Positions 63,401 to 64,000 of a stretch of DNA of 64,000 nt are shown here, piece after piece. Location: contig MNCI01002704.1 in assembly GCA_015680685.1 (NCBI GenBank), positions 149,565 through 213,564 of the forward strand, given 5' to 3'. The notes below the pieces were generated by a model that searched no databases, had not been told where the DNA came from, and saw nothing but the letters and a program-made list of their open reading frames with translations. The stretch comes from Gnetum montanum. Taxonomy: Eukaryota > Streptophyta > Gnetopsida > Gnetales > Gnetaceae. Numbering within the stretch: position 1 is the first letter of the stretch; the number at the start of each line of letters is the position of its first letter. The translations under genes were made by a program, and so were the position numbers.

Positions 63401-63900
63401 CATTCAAACTAATGTTTTCAATCATCAAAGGTTTACTATATATGTATAGTTGATTTAGTTATCCTTTCTATGGTAGCTACATATGTAAATAATCTATTGA
63501 TATGTAACCTGAGAAATTTTTACTCGAACTTCAACTTAACAAAAAACTGTATGAATCTAGGATATTTGCTACTTGAATAGTTATCCTACTTTTTATAAGA
63601 GGATCAAAAGTGATTTCTAACAAAATATTGGATAATTGACCCATAATCTTCACTTAACTTTTATCCACTTCAACAATATTTTTATTCAATTGTTCAAAAG
63701 TCAAACCAAGTTTTTTTCATATAGATAATGACATAGTAGTAGATGTAGTTTTGGAATTAGCTAGACAATTATGCAAATATTTATCCTTTAACTTCATCAT
63801 TAAAAGGACAGGAGGAGCTTCCTTATCAAGAGTACAATTATAGCTAGTTTTTGTTGTCTTATCAATATTAAATAGATAGCTTAACTTTGACTCTCCAACT
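60400..63900 (-). pseudogene. Element F: Ty3/gypsy pol, order protease-second RNase H-RT-RNase H-integrase (pseudogene)
   Basis: Minus strand. The protease (about 63,830-63,440) has CLANSKTTST where the family has DSG (catalytic Asp changed to Asn), followed by YISIDYLHM.LP.KG. A second, plant-type (archaeal-like) RNase H at 63,290-62,880 has YFDGSCNSKGTGARLVLV, NNKAKYEAL, GHSRLI (Asp changed to His) and EDNHLVDDFAKAS. RT (62,400-61,900) has QIIYPV, ICVNFRNLNEF, FLDGVFGYNQIMVDK, MPFGL and YLGD in place of YxDD. The thumb and first RNase H (61,880-61,540) contain ITIDDSQIEAI and LYAFTSHDLVVFLTQRDKG. The integrase (61,500-60,400) has FYGFYWSSLYQDI, WSLDFIFIG, AIDYFTKWYEVRAL, SNNEPNF and, after about 250 bp of heavy decay, KKLVGPYHIKWNG. 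LTRs were not found. Confidence 0.8.
63001..63052. repeat. 26-bp exact tandem duplication inside element F RNase H
   Basis: TTATAAGGCTGCAAGAATGA plus GCCTTT occurs twice in direct succession without a mismatch (63,001-63,026 and 63,027-63,052). The length is not a multiple of three, so it shifts the frame of the RNase H. Exactness implies a recent event or an assembly error. Confidence 0.9.
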
Positions 63901-64000
63901 CCACTGTTTTCTTTGATAAGCTCTAAAGATTTTCTCTACTAATATCCTATATATAATAATTAATATATACTAATGTTGGCTTTGACATGTTTAAGATCCT
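63901..64000. other. Window end, no assigned feature
   Basis: About 100 bp upstream of the recognisable element F protease. It may be the end of gag, but no motif is visible. Confidence 0.4.

Overview
The window looks like nuclear DNA of a seed plant with a large, retrotransposon-filled genome. It is AT-rich and mostly CpG-poor, and almost every recognisable coding region is a decayed LTR-retrotransposon gene. A conifer or other gymnosperm is plausible, because an NB-ARC P-loop relic near 58.2 kb reads VYGFGGI-x-KTTL, as I remember from conifer resistance genes. The sequence does not prove this. I see no intact host gene, no rRNA or tRNA gene and no CRISPR array.

Layout. (1) 1-11,491, minus strand: element A, an Athila-like Ty3/gypsy element with 5' LTR, tRNA-Asp-type primer site, gag, pol, a third coiled-coil ORF in the env-like position and a 3' LTR fragment. 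(2) 11,492-36,930, plus strand: element D, a very large Tat/Ogre-like element (about 13.15-33.68 kb) apparently inserted into an older relative, D0, whose pieces flank it. D has gag-protease at 15.4-18.5 kb and RT-RNaseH-integrase at 28.7-32.1 kb. About 10 kb lies between them. It holds an antisense gene relic of about eight exons, a ~180-bp tandem array and a 29-bp minisatellite. (3) 37,519-43,338, minus strand: element B, a complete non-autonomous element with two LTRs, CCTAC target duplications, PBS, PPT and gag but no pol. Its gag, PBS and 3' region are related to element A. (4) 47,303-51,793, plus strand: element G, a Ty1/copia element with gag only, interrupted by a 181-N gap. (5) 52.5-55.8 kb, minus strand: element E, gag-protease of a Tat-like element related to D. 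(6) 57.95-58.3 kb: an NB-ARC gene scrap. (7) 58,790-59,584: a solo LTR of the A/B family with CTCTC duplications. (8) 60.4-63.9 kb, minus strand: element F, a Ty3/gypsy pol ordered protease, plant-type second RNase H, RT, RNase H, integrase.

How they relate. A would be the natural helper family for B: shared LTR termini (TGATGAG...CATCA), PBS, gag and third-ORF splice acceptor. D, D0 and E share the gag-protease or pol of one Tat-like group. Decay is dominated by C-to-T and G-to-A changes: Gln and Trp codons became stops and catalytic Asp codons became Asn. Element B is the youngest by structure, since it still has paired LTRs, an exact target duplication and CpG-rich patches.

The best candidate for something undescribed is the antisense multi-exon gene of element D (24,069-18,640). 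Its splice sites remain legible and, across exons 1-7, the codon phases I could check agree across the introns. I could not match it to any family from memory.
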